Positions 7,601 through 7,738 of a stretch of 7,738 nucleotides of DNA are shown in pieces. The position numbers and the translations under genes were made by a program. The DNA is from an uncultured Ruminococcus sp. (GTDB lineage Bacteria > Bacillota > Clostridia > Oscillospirales > Ruminococcaceae): the NCBI GenBank assembly GCA_946612185.1, contig CAMOEP010000095.1:1-7738 (forward strand). Reading direction: 5' to 3'. The notes under the pieces were generated by a model. It was not told the DNA's origin. It made no database searches and worked only from the letters and a program-made list of their open reading frames with translations. Positions within the stretch are counted from its first letter, which is position 1. Each line of letters begins with the position of its first letter.

Positions 7601-7738
7601 CGGCGATCTGTTCATTATTTGCCATAGCGGTGGTGAAACTCTCGATCGCAGCCTTTGCAGTCAGTTCAGCCTGGCTTGTTGAATATGACCTGTGGGCTCG
7701 CCTGTTCGCCGCAGTGGCGAGTACAAGCGTACCGGACA
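4620..7738 (-). CDS. Giant PilX-like modular minor pilin, probable pilus tip adhesin (N-terminus missing)
   Basis: The frame is open to the right edge: 1038 residues are visible and the true start lies outside. The Met at 7625 is internal, because 37 in-frame codons precede it with no SD. Those codons read SGTLVLATAANRRAHRSYST then SQAELTAKAAIESF, which resembles the end of a PilX-type hydrophobic helix and its polar continuation. Numbering from that Met, residues 80-100 hold an ITVTARV / TVSALL strand pair. Residues 331-378 are eight hexapeptide repeats. Residues 493-532 are rich in Trp/Tyr/Asp. Residues 531-640, with weaker copies to about 719, carry 22-residue repeats. Residues 811-1001 are again strand-rich and Gly/Asn-rich, as in PilX-like proteins of Gram-positives. 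It is first of the visible minor-pilin operon. Normal PilX/GspK proteins are about 150-350 residues, so this one is three to six times larger. No catalytic motif, sortase signal or known binding domain was seen. The pilin class is moderately sure; the adhesin role is inference. Confidence 0.7.
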   Translation of the reverse strand, partial: SGTLVLATAANRRAHRSYSTSQAELTAKAAIESFTTAMANNEQIAAAVQNLDKTYHPTVSINDPSLGHIGYYDASGNYIENAITIEPLSTSGKYVHGKFDLNNPSAEVWQAATQVKITVTARVGKEEKTVSALLNKVGLSNNVPSDDIGLYAGGDASFDGGGGTANYIYSPLAVGLTTNGGGVTKIKNDSQIYSPLVFLNENALINNQSCIHVIQPKQSMVVRGNMYVDNNLYVNIDYSMTSDYTQKDIPYMFIEGDLSYLPNADFSALAGPNPLEGGQIHIGKADSYNDNGNVNGVTLNNVSPYNLFAGSIGSINPFQSIEMAGDIYLMDAGKTSTIGNSGAQNNLYNWASSVFNKTNNQNYSSGGNIYSKGNVVFNSKMHLTGDVRVEGNVTFNADVDIDGDLVVGGTITGKEHCTMKPGKMIYNDTLTGGATVKAGYRKLYGTYIPAGIGSQYKKVENIKVSNYAYPNIAVFESNVEEWSLSPSGYKYQRTSPNGVSHDINENEVNNHLDGDGNAPTYVKGKRGDEWQYVYPDEELPGWWNAANADDYDEWTLDYAPYYDQNHKIYTSPDGSQSIDLGANGGQTPDTILVDTTTNTRVTNYDASEGLKYYPVDKDGNEIAGAAPVADAESFFRADVDGNVTDERIPMGETWTYYLADVNGNAVLDGSGNGTIIDPASTPIEDLECTYYDTLAPGGPAQIAFASIPISTGYYEFSIPDPVDSSKNYTSSNASIYLDTSNNIVTEAEAMNSGDNIEKIAAWTGKSGDTIYPAKMEKDIIYGSVVGGKFQKSTDTNQFIMTLDDMQSKISYRKIPGTEDMEFDSAKYPTTEPANVDKDYTDPTVQTNGVIKKSCVISGSISNETIVIEPDTEIWVILDKVELGGSGEAKIVVNSNAGGDVKFFIKDYLKLTNRSSIYSNLAMKDNATIKYNQSLHIYYYGTEGSYIEVSNNCLITGYGRCPKTSVKTATGTGPITVNYVDERGKTFSINPAWIGNVIYDGSSSENNLTFALVKEGGGGNAGTIKTGVGYFEYEYFSSN
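5706..5969 (-). repeat. Tandem 22-residue repeats inside the PilX-like protein
   Basis: Counting from the Met at 7625, units begin at residues 553, 575, 597 and 619, each exactly 22 residues. Their openings are TILVDTTTN, YYPVDKDGN, FFRADVDGN and YYLADVNGN. The consensus is [YF][YF]x[AV]Dx[DN]GN, then a variable Gly/Ala/Asp-rich half. A weaker unit at 531 (IYTSPDGSQ) keeps the phase. After a 12-residue offset, aromatic pairs recur at 653, 676 and 698 (YYDTLAPGG, YYEFSIPDP, IYLDTSNNI) at 22-23-residue spacing. This suggests repeated beta-hairpins with Asp/Asn turn loops. Confidence 0.8.
6492..6635 (-). repeat. Eight hexapeptide repeats (beta-solenoid type) inside the PilX-like protein
   Basis: Residues 331-378 (from the Met at 7625) split without gaps into NIYSKG, NVVFNS, KMHLTG, DVRVEG, NVTFNA, DVDIDG, DLVVGG and TITGKE. 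The pattern is [ND][VIML]x[VILF]x[GA]. Such period-six runs build parallel beta-helices, as in bactofilins and in the solenoid modules of PilX-like pilins. Shorter echoes of the pattern occur near residues 184-200 and 286-294. Confidence 0.8.

Noticed and set aside
7623..7625. ATG as the start of the large PilX-like gene
   Set aside because: No SD precedes it, and 37 in-frame codons upstream are open and look like the polar continuation of a pilin helix, so the gene starts beyond the window.

Overview
The window carries part of a type IV pilus (T4P) biogenesis locus from a Gram-positive anaerobe of the Clostridia. A Ruminococcus-like (Oscillospiraceae) source is my best guess. This rests on strong GGAGG-type Shine-Dalgarno sites before every visible start, a mid-40s to mid-50s GC content in sampled lines, and the style of the proteins. 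It is inference, since no rRNA or other marker is present.

Layout from right to left. (i) 7738 to 2855, minus strand: three genes that look like one minor-pilin operon. They are a very large PilX-like modular pilin running off the right edge (at least 1038 residues), a 201-residue PilV-like prepilin and a 376-residue PilW/PulJ-like prepilin. Gaps are 15 and 13 bp and each gene has its own SD. (ii) 2810-2852: a strong hairpin terminator between converging genes. (iii) 1941-2798, plus strand: prepilin peptidase PilD. (iv) 1816-1940: a short divergent control region in which a perfect 12-bp inverted repeat contains the -10 boxes of two overlapping, opposed promoters. (v) 1815 to 1, minus strand: the extension ATPase PilB, followed 29 bp later by the first 34 codons of the retraction ATPase PilT, cut by the left edge.

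How the parts should work together. PilD removes the short leader from the prepilins and N-methylates them. PilB drives pilus extension and PilT retraction. The PilV/PilW/PilX-like proteins probably form the initiating tip complex. The major pilin, PilC and PilM/N/O are not in this window.

The most unusual object is the giant PilX-like protein. It carries a run of eight hexapeptide (beta-solenoid type) repeats, an aromatic and acidic patch, and a series of previously unnamed (to me) 22-residue repeats with the pattern [YF][YF]x[AV]Dx[DN]GN. One internal stretch is markedly AT-rich. I read it as a modular tip adhesin, but its ligand cannot be told from sequence. There is no sign of CRISPR arrays, tRNA or rRNA genes, or insertion sequences.
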